A DNA stretch of 53,548 bases from Oscillatoriales cyanobacterium CG2_30_40_61 (GCA_001873365.1 MNYZ01000056.1:1-53548); one strand, 5' to 3'; positions 44,386-53,548 are shown, counted from the stretch's first letter. Made by a program: numbers and translations. The notes: generated by a model from the letters alone, not told the origin.

Positions 44386-45315
44386 TTAAAAAATAAATGT
44401 TTCTGTAATAGATGCCTCAGCCAAACGAACGGTAACACTAAATTGTTCTTCTGGCATTCCTCGGAATCGAGGTAGCTGCATATAATTATCCTGTAAACGG
44501 GATTGAACTTCTGATAAAATTGCACCTGTTTCTGATAATAAAATTAGTTGAATATTAGGAGGTAAATGGCGATCTTGGGGGGTAGGATATAACCGAACCC
44601 TAACCGCAATTCGTCCTTCTGTTTCTGGGGTTAATGCTACCCATAATACAACAGATTGACTCCCCAACTGCATTTTTAAATCAATTAATTTTGCCCCTTG
44701 AACAAACTCCTGATCACGGCCGGATAAACTTCTTAATCCTAAAGTGGGTTGGCGAGAAACCGACTGCCAAAATCCTGTCCATTCATCCATTAACCATAAA
44801 CTTAATCGCACAGGAATTGGAAATTCTAACCGTTGAGGTGAATTTAAGTGAACTAATAATTCTTCAATGGGTTGTAACTGTGCTAGGGGTAGGATTTCCT
44901 GAGTAATATTTTGGACAAAGCCTAAAATTTCTGCTGTTTTCAAGTTATCAAAAATTCGCACCACCACATATCCAATACGGTCAATTTGTACTTCTGGAGG
45001 AATGCTCACCATTTCTTGTCCTTCCCGCACCGGACGACATTCTAAACGTCCCACCCCGGTTATTTGCAAATCTGCCACATTTGCACAGAGTTGAATAATA
45101 GGATTCCAACTATCACTCGCCTTTAATTCCGTGGCAATTTGCATCCATTCTAAATAACAATTAACTCCCCAGACCGCTAAGGTATTGAGATAAACCTGTT
45201 CTCGCTTGCCTCCTTTGGGATGTTGTAAGGCAAATTTTGTAGCAATATCCCTGGCTTTCTGGGATATGATAATCGGTAAACTGTAATCTTCTAAATTAAA
45301 ACGTTGATTAATCAT
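44386..45315 (-). CDS. DUF1822 family protein
   Basis: The 309-residue protein is a cytoplasmic cyanobacterial DUF1822 member. Recognisable blocks are FALQHPKGGKREQVYLNTLA, VNCYLEWMQIATEL, VGYVVVRI and LQDNYMQLPRFRGMPEEQFS. No catalytic motif or membrane helix is visible. Its gene lies 52 bp after the sigma factor gene and before the CHAT-CHASE2 gene. Members of this family are usually next to such sigma factors, so a partner or inhibitor role is a fair guess. Confidence 0.85.
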   Translation of the reverse strand: MINQRFNLEDYSLPIIISQKARDIATKFALQHPKGGKREQVYLNTLAVWGVNCYLEWMQIATELKASDSWNPIIQLCANVADLQITGVGRLECRPVREGQEMVSIPPEVQIDRIGYVVVRIFDNLKTAEILGFVQNITQEILPLAQLQPIEELLVHLNSPQRLEFPIPVRLSLWLMDEWTGFWQSVSRQPTLGLRSLSGRDQEFVQGAKLIDLKMQLGSQSVVLWVALTPETEGRIAVRVRLYPTPQDRHLPPNIQLILLSETGAILSEVQSRLQDNYMQLPRFRGMPEEQFSVTVRLAEASITETFIF

Positions 45316-45367
45316 TTTTTTCCTCTTTTCTAACTTCTAATTCTTAATCCTTCTTTAGAAGCCTTAA

Positions 45368-46009
45368 CTATTCAAGATATCCCTGTGAGCGGGCAAAATT
45401 ACGCAAAAGCCCGCGACATTTTCGCTCATAAAAGCTACTTAAGGTACTGACGGCAACTCCCAACTCATGGGCTAGTTGTTCCCAGTTGGTTTCTGGAGGG
45501 AGGCGACTTAAAATTAACAATTGACAGGTGATGTCTGGACGTCCGCGAACGTGGGTGCTGCCCAACTCTCCAGTAGGATCGGTTTGTGCCCAGTGACGAA
45601 CTTCTTCTAACATCGGGGGAATATCGGGAGGTGCTTTTAATGTATCGATCAAATTAATATTTTCGTAGAGGGGAATATCAATAGAAATATAACGTTTTTG
45701 CTGTTGTTGCTGTTTTCGATAACAGTCTTTTAACCGTCCTTTTAAATAAACATTTAGCCAGGTTATTATACTAGCTCTGGCTGGGTCATACTGCGCCGCC
45801 GTCGTCGCTTCACAAAGATTTAGGTACAGAAAAGTCATGGTGTTTTGCCATGCGTCTTCGTAGTCTAGTGTGGACTCATGCCACAATTTACCGGATTTTT
45901 GAATGAGCCGAATAATTTGGGTAAAACCCTGACGACGTTCTACACTGGTGGGAGCGTGTTTGCAAGTTTCAGCAATTAATTGGCGCAGTTGTTCATCAAG
46001 TCCAGTCAT
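45368..46009 (-). CDS. Sigma-70 family (ECF-like) sigma factor
   Basis: The 213-residue protein has a region 2-like core (LDYEDAWQNTMTFLYLNL, then SIITWLNVYLKGRLKDCYRKQ) and a C-terminal helix-turn-helix of region 4 type (NWEQLAHELGVAVSTLSSFY, ERKCRGLLRNF). It is shorter than group 1 and 2 sigma factors and lacks regions 1 and 3. It heads the minus-strand unit and is divergent from the TPR-CHAT gene, with only about 100 bp between them. I infer that it drives one or both of these transcripts. Confidence 0.88.
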   Translation of the reverse strand: MTGLDEQLRQLIAETCKHAPTSVERRQGFTQIIRLIQKSGKLWHESTLDYEDAWQNTMTFLYLNLCEATTAAQYDPARASIITWLNVYLKGRLKDCYRKQQQQQKRYISIDIPLYENINLIDTLKAPPDIPPMLEEVRHWAQTDPTGELGSTHVRGRPDITCQLLILSRLPPETNWEQLAHELGVAVSTLSSFYERKCRGLLRNFARSQGYLE

Positions 46010-46110
46010 TTAGATTTTAGATTAACTTTGTTTTAATGAAATAGTAGGGTAAGTTCCAATATAAGTTAAAATTTTATCAAATAAAGTAGATATTTTTGAT
46101 TCTAAAGGTT

Positions 46111-48522
46111 ATGGGTTTTAATATTTCCCGTTGGGGTCTTTTTACAATTACAGTCTTAATGCAATTACAATGGGGCTTGATGATCCCTGTGGCATTCGCT
46201 CAGTCCCATGCTGAATTAGATCAGATGTATAATAGGGCATCAGAACAGATTGATCAAGGAAATTTCACCCAAGCTGTGATCACATTAGAGAAATTATTGG
46301 CGATCGCACAACAACAAAAAAATCAGTTTTTAGAAGCCACGGTTTTTAATAATTTAGCCCTAGTTTATCGGAATCAAGGTAATAATAATTTAGCCTTAGA
46401 AACCGCTACCACAGCCTTAAAAATTTATCAACAATTAAACGATGATGCAGGTATTAGTGTAGCTTTAAATAATCAAGCCACTGCTTATCTGAGTTTAGGT
46501 CAATATCCCCAGGCAATTCAAGGGTTTGAACAATCTTTAAAATTAGTTCGGAAACTGGGCGAAAAGTCGGGAGAAGTTAATATTTTATCTAATTTAGGAG
46601 CGATTTATAGAACTTTAGGACAACATCAAAACTCCTTATCTTACTTTCAACAAGCCTTAACTATTATTAAAACCCTAGATGATAGCCGGACGGAAGGAAT
46701 TATTTTCAATAATATCGGTACGGCTTATATTTCTTTAGGCGAATATGAACAAGCAAAAATTGCCTTTGAGCAATCTTTAAAATTAGCAAAAAAATCACAG
46801 GATGCTCAAGGTATTGGTCAAGCTATAATTAATTTAGGGGGAGTTTATGAACGCTTTCAAGAGTATGATCAAGCCTTAAATTTATATCAAGAAGGCTTAC
46901 CGATAATGGAAAAAGTCGGAGATTTAGAAGCGGTTGGGCAAGCATTGAATAATATCGGTTATATTTATCGCCTCCAAAATCAATATCCTCAAGCTTTTGA
47001 GTTCTATAAAAAAGCCTTAGAAGTTCGCCAAAATATCCAAGATAAACGGGGAGAAGCGGTAACATTAATTAATTTAGGTGTGGCTGAGTTTGCAGTTGGA
47101 AAACTTGCCCAAGCCAATCAAAATCTCTATTCTGCAATTAAAATTTTTGAGTCTTTACGTCCTGGGTTAAGTGATCAGAATAAAGTCTCTTTCTTGGAAA
47201 CTTTTTCAAAAAGTTATGGGGTTTTACAACAGGTATTAATTGAGCAAAAACAAATTGAGAAAGCGTTAGAAGTTGCCGAACGCGGCAGAGCTAGAGCGTT
47301 TGTTGAGTTGGTAGCTCAAAATAATATATCACCGGAAAAATTAACTAAAATTTCCGTAAAACCACCCAACTTTTCGGATATTCAAAAAGTTGCTAAAACA
47401 CAAAATGCCACATTAGTTGAATATTCAGTTATTGCTGATCAATTTAAGCAAAATTCTACCCTGTTAATTTGGGTAATTAAACCCGATGGTAACGTGCAGT
47501 TTCGGTCTGTTGATTTAACGAATTTAAAGACAGATAATCTTGTTCCTATGTTAAGTACAGAAGAACTGCCACCAACACCTCCCCTAAATAAGCTAATTCG
47601 GGGAACTCGTGTTAGTTTAGAATCAGGGATTTCAGGGCTAATAGCAAATGATGTTACCAATAAACAATTAAATAAACTGTATCAACTTTTAATTGAACCC
47701 ATTGCGGATTTATTACCTAAAAATCCTCAAGATCGAATTATTTTTATTCCCCATCAAGACCTATTATTAGTTCCTTTTCCGGCCTTAGTTGATCAACAGG
47801 GAAATTATCTAATTCAAAACCATACTATTTTAACTTCTCCATCAATTCAACTATTACAATTAACCGCCGAGCAACAAAAACAACAGCCAAGAAATGGGGT
47901 AAAAACTGCTTTAGTTGTGGGTAATCCTAAGATGCCTAAAGTAGCTTTATTACCCGGAGAAGAACCTAAACTTTTACAACCACTTCCAGCCAGTGAAAAA
48001 GAAGCGATCGCCATTGCTAAAATTCTGCAAACCGAACCGTTATTAGGTGAAATAGCAACGGAATCTAAGGTAATTCAACTAATAGAAAATGCCCGTTATA
48101 TTCATCTAGCCACTCACGGAATTTTGAGTGATTTAACTGAGTCTGGAATTCCAGGGGCGATCGCCCTTTCCCCCTCTGGCTCCGATGATGGTTTACTCAC
48201 CTCCGAGGAAATTCTCCAGTTAAATTTAACGGCTGATTTAGTAGTATTAAGTGCTTGTAATACGGGAGCAGGAAGCATTACCAGCGATGGAATTTTAGGG
48301 TTATCTCGTTCCTTAATAGCTGCTGGTGTTCCCAGTTTAATTGTATCTCTGTGGAAAGTGGACGATACTCCCACCTTGGAATTGATGCAAACATTTTATC
48401 AGCAACTCCAACAAACCGATGATCAAGCCCAAGCCTTGCGCCAAGCAATGTTAATCACGATGAAAAATTATCCTAAACCTGAACATTGGGCGGGTTTTAT
48501 TATCATCGGCCAAGCTAATTGA
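46111..48522 (+). CDS. TPR-CHAT caspase-like protein, exported
   Basis: The 803-residue protein starts with a signal peptide (hydrophobic about 10-28, cleavage near AFA-QS at 30). Next come about eight tetratricopeptide repeats (40-345) of the form LNNLGxxYxxLGQYxQAxxxFEQSL. A linker and a C-terminal CHAT domain follow, with IHLATHGILSD (His669) and LVVLSACNTGAG (Cys716). CHAT proteins are caspase relatives; TPR-CHAT proteins include the protease partner of type III-E CRISPR. This one appears to act in the periplasm. It is divergent from the sigma factor operon. ATG is preferred over a TTG five codons upstream. Confidence 0.9.
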   Translation: MGFNISRWGLFTITVLMQLQWGLMIPVAFAQSHAELDQMYNRASEQIDQGNFTQAVITLEKLLAIAQQQKNQFLEATVFNNLALVYRNQGNNNLALETATTALKIYQQLNDDAGISVALNNQATAYLSLGQYPQAIQGFEQSLKLVRKLGEKSGEVNILSNLGAIYRTLGQHQNSLSYFQQALTIIKTLDDSRTEGIIFNNIGTAYISLGEYEQAKIAFEQSLKLAKKSQDAQGIGQAIINLGGVYERFQEYDQALNLYQEGLPIMEKVGDLEAVGQALNNIGYIYRLQNQYPQAFEFYKKALEVRQNIQDKRGEAVTLINLGVAEFAVGKLAQANQNLYSAIKIFESLRPGLSDQNKVSFLETFSKSYGVLQQVLIEQKQIEKALEVAERGRARAFVELVAQNNISPEKLTKISVKPPNFSDIQKVAKTQNATLVEYSVIADQFKQNSTLLIWVIKPDGNVQFRSVDLTNLKTDNLVPMLSTEELPPTPPLNKLIRGTRVSLESGISGLIANDVTNKQLNKLYQLLIEPIADLLPKNPQDRIIFIPHQDLLLVPFPALVDQQGNYLIQNHTILTSPSIQLLQLTAEQQKQQPRNGVKTALVVGNPKMPKVALLPGEEPKLLQPLPASEKEAIAIAKILQTEPLLGEIATESKVIQLIENARYIHLATHGILSDLTESGIPGAIALSPSGSDDGLLTSEEILQLNLTADLVVLSACNTGAGSITSDGILGLSRSLIAAGVPSLIVSLWKVDDTPTLELMQTFYQQLQQTDDQAQALRQAMLITMKNYPKPEHWAGFIIIGQAN

Positions 48523-48640
48523 CATCCTTCGTTTTCCCCAAAAACCTTAATTTTATACAATTGATTAAAACTAGAGATATAATAAACCGATACGCATAGC
48601 GCGTTTTGTTATCCCTTATTCTTGAGCTTGATTTTACTCG

Positions 48641-51259
48641 ATGCTAAATTTTTACTTTGATCCAGAAACCAATACCCACAAATCCTTTGAGTTACCAGGC
48701 GCTCGTCCCCATTATAACCCTGACCGTCCGGGTCAGGTAGAACATATTTTTCTGGACTTAGTTCTCGATATTCCTAATCAAAGTTTTAAAGGAACTTGTA
48801 CCCTACATTTGAATCCGGTTAAAAGTGGTATCGAAACCTTAACTTTAGATGCCGTTAACTTAGAGATAAAAGATGTAAAAATTGAGGAAAATCCGCAGGA
48901 ATTTGACTATGATGGCGAACAATTACAGATTTATCTGAATCAACCCACAACCGTCAATCAATTAATTAAAATTGTGATTAATTATTCCGTTACCAATCCC
49001 CAACGCGGACTTTATTTTATTAGTCCCAATAAAGATTATCCCGATAAACCAATTCAAGTTTGGACACAGGGAGAAGATGAGGATTCTCGGTTTTGGTTCC
49101 CTTGCTTTGACTACCCCGGACAACTAGCAACCTCAGAAATTCGGGTACAGGTTCCTAAACAATATTTAGCGATTTCTAATGGTGAATTAATTGACACCGA
49201 AACTAAAGGCAAAACTAAAATTTATCATTGGTCACAAAAACAAGTGCATCCCACTTATTTAATGACCTTAGCGGTGGGAGATTTTGCCGAAATTAAGGAG
49301 GAATGGAATGGAATACCTGTACTATATTATCTGGAGAAAAATCGCCAAGAAGATGCTCTAAGAAGCATGGGAAAAACTCCAAAAATGATTGAGTTTTTCT
49401 CTAAATATTTTGGGTATGTATATCCCTATCCTAAATATGCTCAAGTTTGTGTGGATGATTTCATTTTTGGCGGGATGGAAAATACCTCAACTACCCTATT
49501 AACAGATCGCTGTTTATTAGATGAACGAGCTACCCTAGATAATCGTAACACAGAAAGTTTAGTTGCCCATGAATTAGCCCATCAATGGTTCGGGGATTTA
49601 GTAGTAATTAAACATTGGTCACACGCTTGGATTAAAGAAGGCATGGCGACCTATACTGAGGTATTATGGACGGAACAGGAATATGGCAAAGATGACGCGG
49701 CTTATTATCGTTTAAATCAAGCCAGAAACTATTTTTCTGAGGATAGTTCTCGTTATCGTCGCCCCATTGTTACCCATATTTATCGGGAAGCAATTGAACT
49801 TTACGATCGCCATTTATATGAAAAAGGCGCTTGTGTTTATCATCTAATTAGAACTGAATTAGGAGATGAACTATTCCAAAAAGCAATTCAAACTTTTGTT
49901 CAAGATAATGCCCATAAAACCGTAGAAACTATTGATTTATTACGGGCGCTGGAAAAATCAACCGGAGCTAATTTACTCCCCCTATTTGATCAATATGTGT
50001 TCCGGGGCGGACATCCTGATTATAAAGTCTCCTATAGTTGGGATAATCATAATAAATTAGCCAAAATTACGATTAAACAAAATCAAGCCACCGATAGCGA
50101 TAAACTCAGCGAGACCAACCTGTTTGATTTGAAAATACCGATTGGTTTTGGCTATAAACCCGAGAAAAAATCCCCGGAAACCGAGGTAAAACTTAAAACC
50201 TTTACGGTGCAGGTTAATGAAAAGGAACAAACCTTCTATTTTCCCTTAGAAGAAAAACCCGCTTTTATTAGTTTTGATGTTAATAATAATATCCTGAAAA
50301 CCGTAACTTTAGATTATGCGGTGGCGGAATTAAAAGCCCAATTACACCATGATCCTGACCCAATTTCTCGGATTTATGCTGCTAAAGCCTTAGCCAAAAA
50401 AGGCGGATTAGAAGCAGTTAAAGCCCTATCTAATGCTTTAAAAAATGATAGCTTTTGGGGGGTACGGGTAGAAGTAGCTAAACAATTAGTGCGGGTGAAA
50501 TTAGATCAAGTTTTCCCCGGATTAATTGAAGGATTAAATGATCAGGATGCCCGGGTCAGACGGGCGGTGATTAATAGTTTAGCTAAACTGAAAACCACGG
50601 AAAGTTATCAAGTATTAAAACCCCTTTTAGAAAAAGGCGATCCTAGTTATTTAGTTGAAGCATCAACCGCCGCCGCCCTGGGAGAAATTGCCGCTACCCA
50701 TCTGGAGGATAAACATTTAGTTGAACAAACCGTTAAACTATTAAAATCTGTTCTCAAAGAGCGGGAAGGCTGGAATGAAGTGGTGCGTTCCGGGGCAATT
50801 TCAGGACTGAGTAAAATGAAAACCTCAGAAGATGCCTTAAACTTGATTTTAAAGTATACCGCCCCCGGTATTCCCCAGGCTTTGCGGTTAACTTCAATTC
50901 GGGCTTTAGGGAGTATTTCCACTGGTCAAACCCCGACCAATACCGAACGAATTGTACAACGGTTGGAAGAACTATCAAATGAGGCTTTTTTCCTGACTCA
51001 AGTGGCCGTTGTCGGCTCCCTAGAACAGATGGAAACCCCGAAAGCCATGGATGTGCTGCAATCTTTAGCAGACCAAACCTTAGATGGACGAGTTCGGCGG
51101 CGGGCGGAAGAAGCGATTCAGACGGTTCAAGGAAAAATCGGTTCTGAATCGGCGTTGAAAAAACTGCGGGAGGAATTCGACAAAATCAAAAAGGAAAATC
51201 AAGACCTGCGGAGTCGTTTGGAAACCTTGGAAGCTAAAAGTAAATCCAGCAAATCGTAA
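48641..51259 (+). CDS. M1 family aminopeptidase with HEAT-like C-terminus
   Basis: The 872-residue metallopeptidase removes N-terminal residues from peptides. The zinc site is HELAHQWFGD (His310, His314) with the third ligand Glu333 in WIKEGMATYTE, and the exopeptidase motif FGGMENTST lies about 30 residues earlier. The C-terminal 300 residues contain HEAT-like repeats (ISRIYAAKALAKKGGLEAVK, DARVRRAVINSLAKL) and end in a Lys/Glu coiled coil. There is no signal peptide, so it is probably cytoplasmic. It is monocistronic. Confidence 0.92.
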   Translation: MLNFYFDPETNTHKSFELPGARPHYNPDRPGQVEHIFLDLVLDIPNQSFKGTCTLHLNPVKSGIETLTLDAVNLEIKDVKIEENPQEFDYDGEQLQIYLNQPTTVNQLIKIVINYSVTNPQRGLYFISPNKDYPDKPIQVWTQGEDEDSRFWFPCFDYPGQLATSEIRVQVPKQYLAISNGELIDTETKGKTKIYHWSQKQVHPTYLMTLAVGDFAEIKEEWNGIPVLYYLEKNRQEDALRSMGKTPKMIEFFSKYFGYVYPYPKYAQVCVDDFIFGGMENTSTTLLTDRCLLDERATLDNRNTESLVAHELAHQWFGDLVVIKHWSHAWIKEGMATYTEVLWTEQEYGKDDAAYYRLNQARNYFSEDSSRYRRPIVTHIYREAIELYDRHLYEKGACVYHLIRTELGDELFQKAIQTFVQDNAHKTVETIDLLRALEKSTGANLLPLFDQYVFRGGHPDYKVSYSWDNHNKLAKITIKQNQATDSDKLSETNLFDLKIPIGFGYKPEKKSPETEVKLKTFTVQVNEKEQTFYFPLEEKPAFISFDVNNNILKTVTLDYAVAELKAQLHHDPDPISRIYAAKALAKKGGLEAVKALSNALKNDSFWGVRVEVAKQLVRVKLDQVFPGLIEGLNDQDARVRRAVINSLAKLKTTESYQVLKPLLEKGDPSYLVEASTAAALGEIAATHLEDKHLVEQTVKLLKSVLKEREGWNEVVRSGAISGLSKMKTSEDALNLILKYTAPGIPQALRLTSIRALGSISTGQTPTNTERIVQRLEELSNEAFFLTQVAVVGSLEQMETPKAMDVLQSLADQTLDGRVRRRAEEAIQTVQGKIGSESALKKLREEFDKIKKENQDLRSRLETLEAKSKSSKS

Positions 51260-51513
51260 AACCCGATGCTAGGCGCGATCAATTTTTCGAGCTTGAAGGG
51301 TAAAAACCTTGTATAGAAATGATCTCCCCCCTATTGAATAATAATTCAACCTTGAGACGTCAAAAACTTAACGTGATTTAACGTTTGATTGAGTCCCAAA
51401 CGGGGAGATTTAAGTTAACTTACAAGAAAGAACAATCAAACAGGTTAGATAGTTGTACTCGACCCCCTACTTGATCAATTCTCCGTCGGTGAATGAACTA
51501 TGATCAGATTTCT

Positions 51514-51554
51514 TTTTTGACAAACCGTGCAATTTTTGTCAAAAAGGCTACAAT
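51514..51554 (+). promoter_or_regulatory. Inverted repeat and -10 box upstream of sigA
   Basis: TTTTTGACAAA (51514-51524) and TTTGTCAAAAA (51535-51545) form a perfect 11-bp inverted repeat with a 10-bp spacer. TACAAT (51549-51554) follows four bases later and could be a -10 box with a start near 51561. The palindrome occupies the -35 region, as an operator would. The remaining parts of the 503-bp gap show no gene. Confidence 0.5.
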
Positions 51555-51762
51555 CGAAAAGGTCTTGGCGTCATCCAATGATCACCTTTGAATATTTGCC
51601 TTCACTATGCTAGGACTGAGGTGGGTTACGATGACTCACTCAGTAACTCGCTGGGTAAATATTTAAACCTGGATTCAGTGTGTCACTGGTTCAGGAGTCT
51701 ATTAATAGACATCTTTATTCTGTAATTAATTTTTACTAATTGAGGAGCATGAGGAACGCGGC

Positions 51763-53055
51763 ATGACCCAAAGTAACAACGGACTTGCAATCACACATCC
51801 ACTGGAGAAACAAGTTGTTAGCACTGACAATAAAAATAAATCCTCCATCATCATGCAGGAGAAACAAGTTGTTGGCGCTGACAATAAAAATAAACCAGCC
51901 ATGATCACACTTGGAAAACCAGTTGATAGCCTTGAAAATAAAAAGAAATCCTCGATTACCGATTTAGATGATATTGATGAACCAGATGCAGAGGATCTAA
52001 TTGAAGAAGAAGAAGAAATTTTAGAGGATGTGAGCGGGGAGGAAGATGACGAGAGCAAGGTTGCAAAAGGAGCTAAAGCTCGCCGTCGAACCCAAACGAA
52101 GAAAAAACACTTTACAGAAGATTCGATTCGTCTCTATCTGCAAGAAATTGGTCGGATTCGTTTATTGCGCGCCGATGAAGAAATTGAACTCGCGCGTAAA
52201 ATTGCCGACCTCCTCGAACTAGAGCGAATTCGAGAAAAATTGATGGAACATTACGACCGCGAACCCAATGAGCAGGAATGGGCAACCGCCGTTGAAATGA
52301 GGCTACCAGAATTCCGCCGCCGTCTTTATATAGGCCGTCGGGCAAAAGATAAGATGGTACAGTCTAACCTCAGACTGGTGGTTTCTATTGCCAAAAAATA
52401 TATGAATCGGGGTCTATCTTTCCAAGATTTGATTCAAGAAGGCAGTTTAGGATTAATTAGAGCCGCCGAGAAATTTGATCACGAAAAAGGTTACAAATTT
52501 TCCACCTATGCGACCTGGTGGATTCGTCAGGCTATTACTAGAGCGATCGCCGATCAATCTCGGACAATCCGACTACCAGTTCACCTGTATGAAACCATTT
52601 CTCGAATTAAAAAAACTACCAAGTTACTGTCTCAAGAAATGGGTCGTAAACCCACGGAAGAAGAAATCGCAACTCGCATGGAAATGACCATCGAGAAGTT
52701 ACGGTTTATTGCTAAATCGGCTCAACTTCCGATTTCTTTAGAAACACCGATTGGGAAAGAGGAAGATTCTCGTTTAGGAGATTTTATTGAATCCGATGGC
52801 GAAACTCCTGAAGATCAAGTTTCTAAGAATCTATTACGAGAAGATTTAGAAAATGTATTAGATACCCTCAGTCCCAGGGAAAGAGATGTACTGCGTTTGC
52901 GTTATGGGCTAGATGATGGTCGGATGAAGACATTGGAAGAAATTGGTCAGATTTTTAATGTCACCCGGGAACGGATTCGTCAAATAGAGGCGAAAGCTTT
53001 AAGAAAGTTACGTCATCCTAACCGGAATAGCATTTTGAAAGAGTATATCCGTTAA
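51763..53055 (+). CDS. sigA: Principal RNA polymerase sigma factor SigA/RpoD
   Basis: The 430-residue protein is a group 1 or close group 2 sigma-70 factor. Region 1.2-2 has [20 protein letters not shown] and [20 protein letters not shown], region 2.3-2.4 has [20 protein letters not shown], and region 4 ends [20 protein letters not shown]. The size and the strong match point to the primary factor. The N-terminus contains an 18-residue unit three times (positions 14-67), then an acidic stretch. GAGGA seven bases before the ATG supports the start. A long leader of about 200 bases with a palindrome in the promoter suggests regulation. Confidence 0.92.
   Translation: MTQSNNGLAITHPLEKQVVSTDNKNKSSIIMQEKQVVGADNKNKPAMITLGKPVDSLENKKKSSITDLDDIDEPDAEDLIEEEEEILEDVSGEEDDESKVAKGAKARRRTQTKKKHFTEDSIRLYLQEIGRIRLLRADEEIELARKIADLLELERIREKLMEHYDREPNEQEWATAVEMRLPEFRRRLYIGRRAKDKMVQSNLRLVVSIAKKYMNRGLSFQDLIQEGSLGLIRAAEKFDHEKGYKFSTYATWWIRQAITRAIADQSRTIRLPVHLYETISRIKKTTKLLSQEMGRKPTEEEIATRMEMTIEKLRFIAKSAQLPISLETPIGKEEDSRLGDFIESDGETPEDQVSKNLLREDLENVLDTLSPRERDVLRLRYGLDDGRMKTLEEIGQIFNVTRERIRQIEAKALRKLRHPNRNSILKEYIR
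51802..51963 (+). repeat. Three 54-bp in-frame repeats in sigA
   Basis: Units begin at 51802, 51856 and 51910 and encode [36 protein letters not shown] and [18 protein letters not shown]. The first two are more alike than the third. Confidence 0.9.
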
Positions 53056-53186
53056 TTGCGGTTATTTCTGTCAGGGTTGAAACAATTTGATCCTGAGAAA
53101 CAAATTTTTTGATTATCCTCTTTTGAGGATAGCTCGGGCTGCAATTTATCAACCCTTTTATTGAAAGATTAGGGTTAAAGATTAAC

Positions 53187-53232
53187 CTGCCGAAACAGAC
53201 TTTTAAAAAATCTAAAGTTTCGGCAGATTTTT
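53187..53232 (+). terminator. Intrinsic terminator of sigA
   Basis: CTGCCGAAAC and GTTTCGGCAG form a perfect 10-bp stem, followed by ATTTTT. The 130 bases between the sigA stop and this hairpin show no gene. Confidence 0.9.
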
Positions 53233-53247
53233 GTTATTTATGTTATA

Positions 53248-53257
53248 TATAGCAGTC
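53248..53257. mobile_element. Probable left end of an IS630-like element
   Basis: TATAGCAGTC lies about 50 bases before the transposase start and equals the outer 10 bases of the MITE ends at 19310 and 27774 (read inverted). The element continues beyond the window. Confidence 0.55.
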
Positions 53258-53304
53258 CTAAATCATTATCAAGAGCATGATATAATGATATACACTACTT
53301 GATT

Positions 53305-53548
53305 ATGACAATAAAAATTATGAATGACTTACAACAGGCAGAAAAAGAGCGGAACAAAGAAATAGCTGAATTAGAAATTTTAATTGAGAGTAATCTTTCG
53401 GCAAGAGAACTAAAACGAGCAATAGCTGTCAGGATGGCGCTCACCGGTAAAATTTACCGTGAAATCAGCCAAATTTTAGGTGTAAGCGAATTTTTTGTTG
53501 GGCATTGGAAAAAAGTTTTTAAAGGCAAAGGAATCGCTGGATTAAAAC
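53305..53548 (+). CDS. IS630-like transposase, N-terminal part (runs off the window)
   Basis: The 81 visible residues contain NLSARELKRAIAVRMALTG, then the helix-turn-helix YREISQILGVSEFFVGHWKK and FKGKGIAGLK. This matches the N-terminal DNA-binding part of IS630-family transposases, as found in the short first frame of cyanobacterial elements. An in-frame ATG at 53320 is an alternative start. The catalytic DDE part would lie beyond the edge. A TATAGCAGTC inverted-repeat end lies upstream. Confidence 0.75.
   Translation, partial: MTIKIMNDLQQAEKERNKEIAELEILIESNLSARELKRAIAVRMALTGKIYREISQILGVSEFFVGHWKKVFKGKGIAGLK

Noticed and set aside
41163-48522. A literal type III-E CRISPR (Craspase) locus
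   Set aside because: TPR-CHAT and a sigma factor are present, but no Cas7-11, Csx30 or Csx31 is seen, the TPR-CHAT has a signal peptide, and the CRISPR array is 18 kb away.
51517-51554. TTGACA and TACAAT as a sigma-70 promoter for sigA
   Set aside because: The spacing is 26 bases, too long for a standard promoter; the palindrome interpretation fits better.

Overview
The window comes from a filamentous, AT-rich cyanobacterium of the Planktothrix/Oscillatoria type. I infer this from PsbQ (CyanoQ), the CrtH carotene isomerase, the UrtABCDE urea transporter under a perfect NtcA promoter, dozens of GCGATCGC (HIP1) octamers, heptameric tandem repeats of the ACCTATT/ACCCATT type between genes, and cyanobacterial DUF928, DUF1822 and CHASE2 proteins. 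No rRNA or tRNA gene was seen.

Layout. 0.1-4.4 kb: a Hik2/CSK-like histidine kinase, a SLATT-like two-helix membrane protein, an unknown membrane protein and a four-carbon acid sugar kinase. 4.4-7.6 kb: a small accessory islet with a PBECR-like toxin candidate and its Phd-tailed partner, a superinfection-immunity-like membrane protein, an unknown membrane protein and a VapBC-type pair, punctuated by three copies of one 90-170 bp non-coding element. 7.8-17.3 kb: urea metabolism, with ureB-ureC (ureA not adjacent), a FetAB-like ABC exporter, then urtA-E on the minus strand behind an NtcA site and matching -10 box. 17.4-27.5 kb: housekeeping genes (hybrid-free histidine kinase, class A PBP, tyrS, Uma2 nuclease, pyrF, crtH, ilvH) interspersed with MITE-like repeats. 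28.0-28.9 kb: a CRISPR array of ten 37-nt repeats with a promoter in its leader and no cas gene in the window. 29.3-30.4 kb: an overlapping two-gene unit whose second product looks like a PD-(D/E)XK nuclease with altered catalytic residues.

30.4-37.0 kb is a fluoride-resistance island. A fluoride (crcB-type) riboswitch on the minus strand precedes a decayed cation/proton antiporter, a CLC-F antiporter, two CrcB/Fluc channel subunits, a DUF190 protein, a terpenoid-cyclase-like repeat protein and a ChrB-N-like protein; a CaCA-type exchanger is divergent. The CLC-F protein carries a C-terminal extension that resembles the separate DUF190 protein. The island is bounded by 31-bp imperfect direct repeats made of the 3' end of the preceding gene and contains a relic of a second chrB-like gene.

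37.1-41.1 kb: psbQ, a ThiO/DadA-like oxidase, a 51-residue conserved-looking small protein, an aspartate aminotransferase and a palindrome-rich tandem repeat. 41.2-48.5 kb: a sigma factor, a DUF1822 protein, a membrane CHAT-CHASE2 protein and a secreted DUF928 protein in one minus-strand unit, with an exported TPR-CHAT protease-like protein divergently transcribed. This is the most promising candidate for an undescribed signalling system because it pairs two caspase-like proteins with a sigma factor. 48.6-53.5 kb: an M1 aminopeptidase with HEAT-like repeats, the principal sigma factor SigA with an internal 18-residue triplication, and the start of an IS630-like transposase gene at the window edge.
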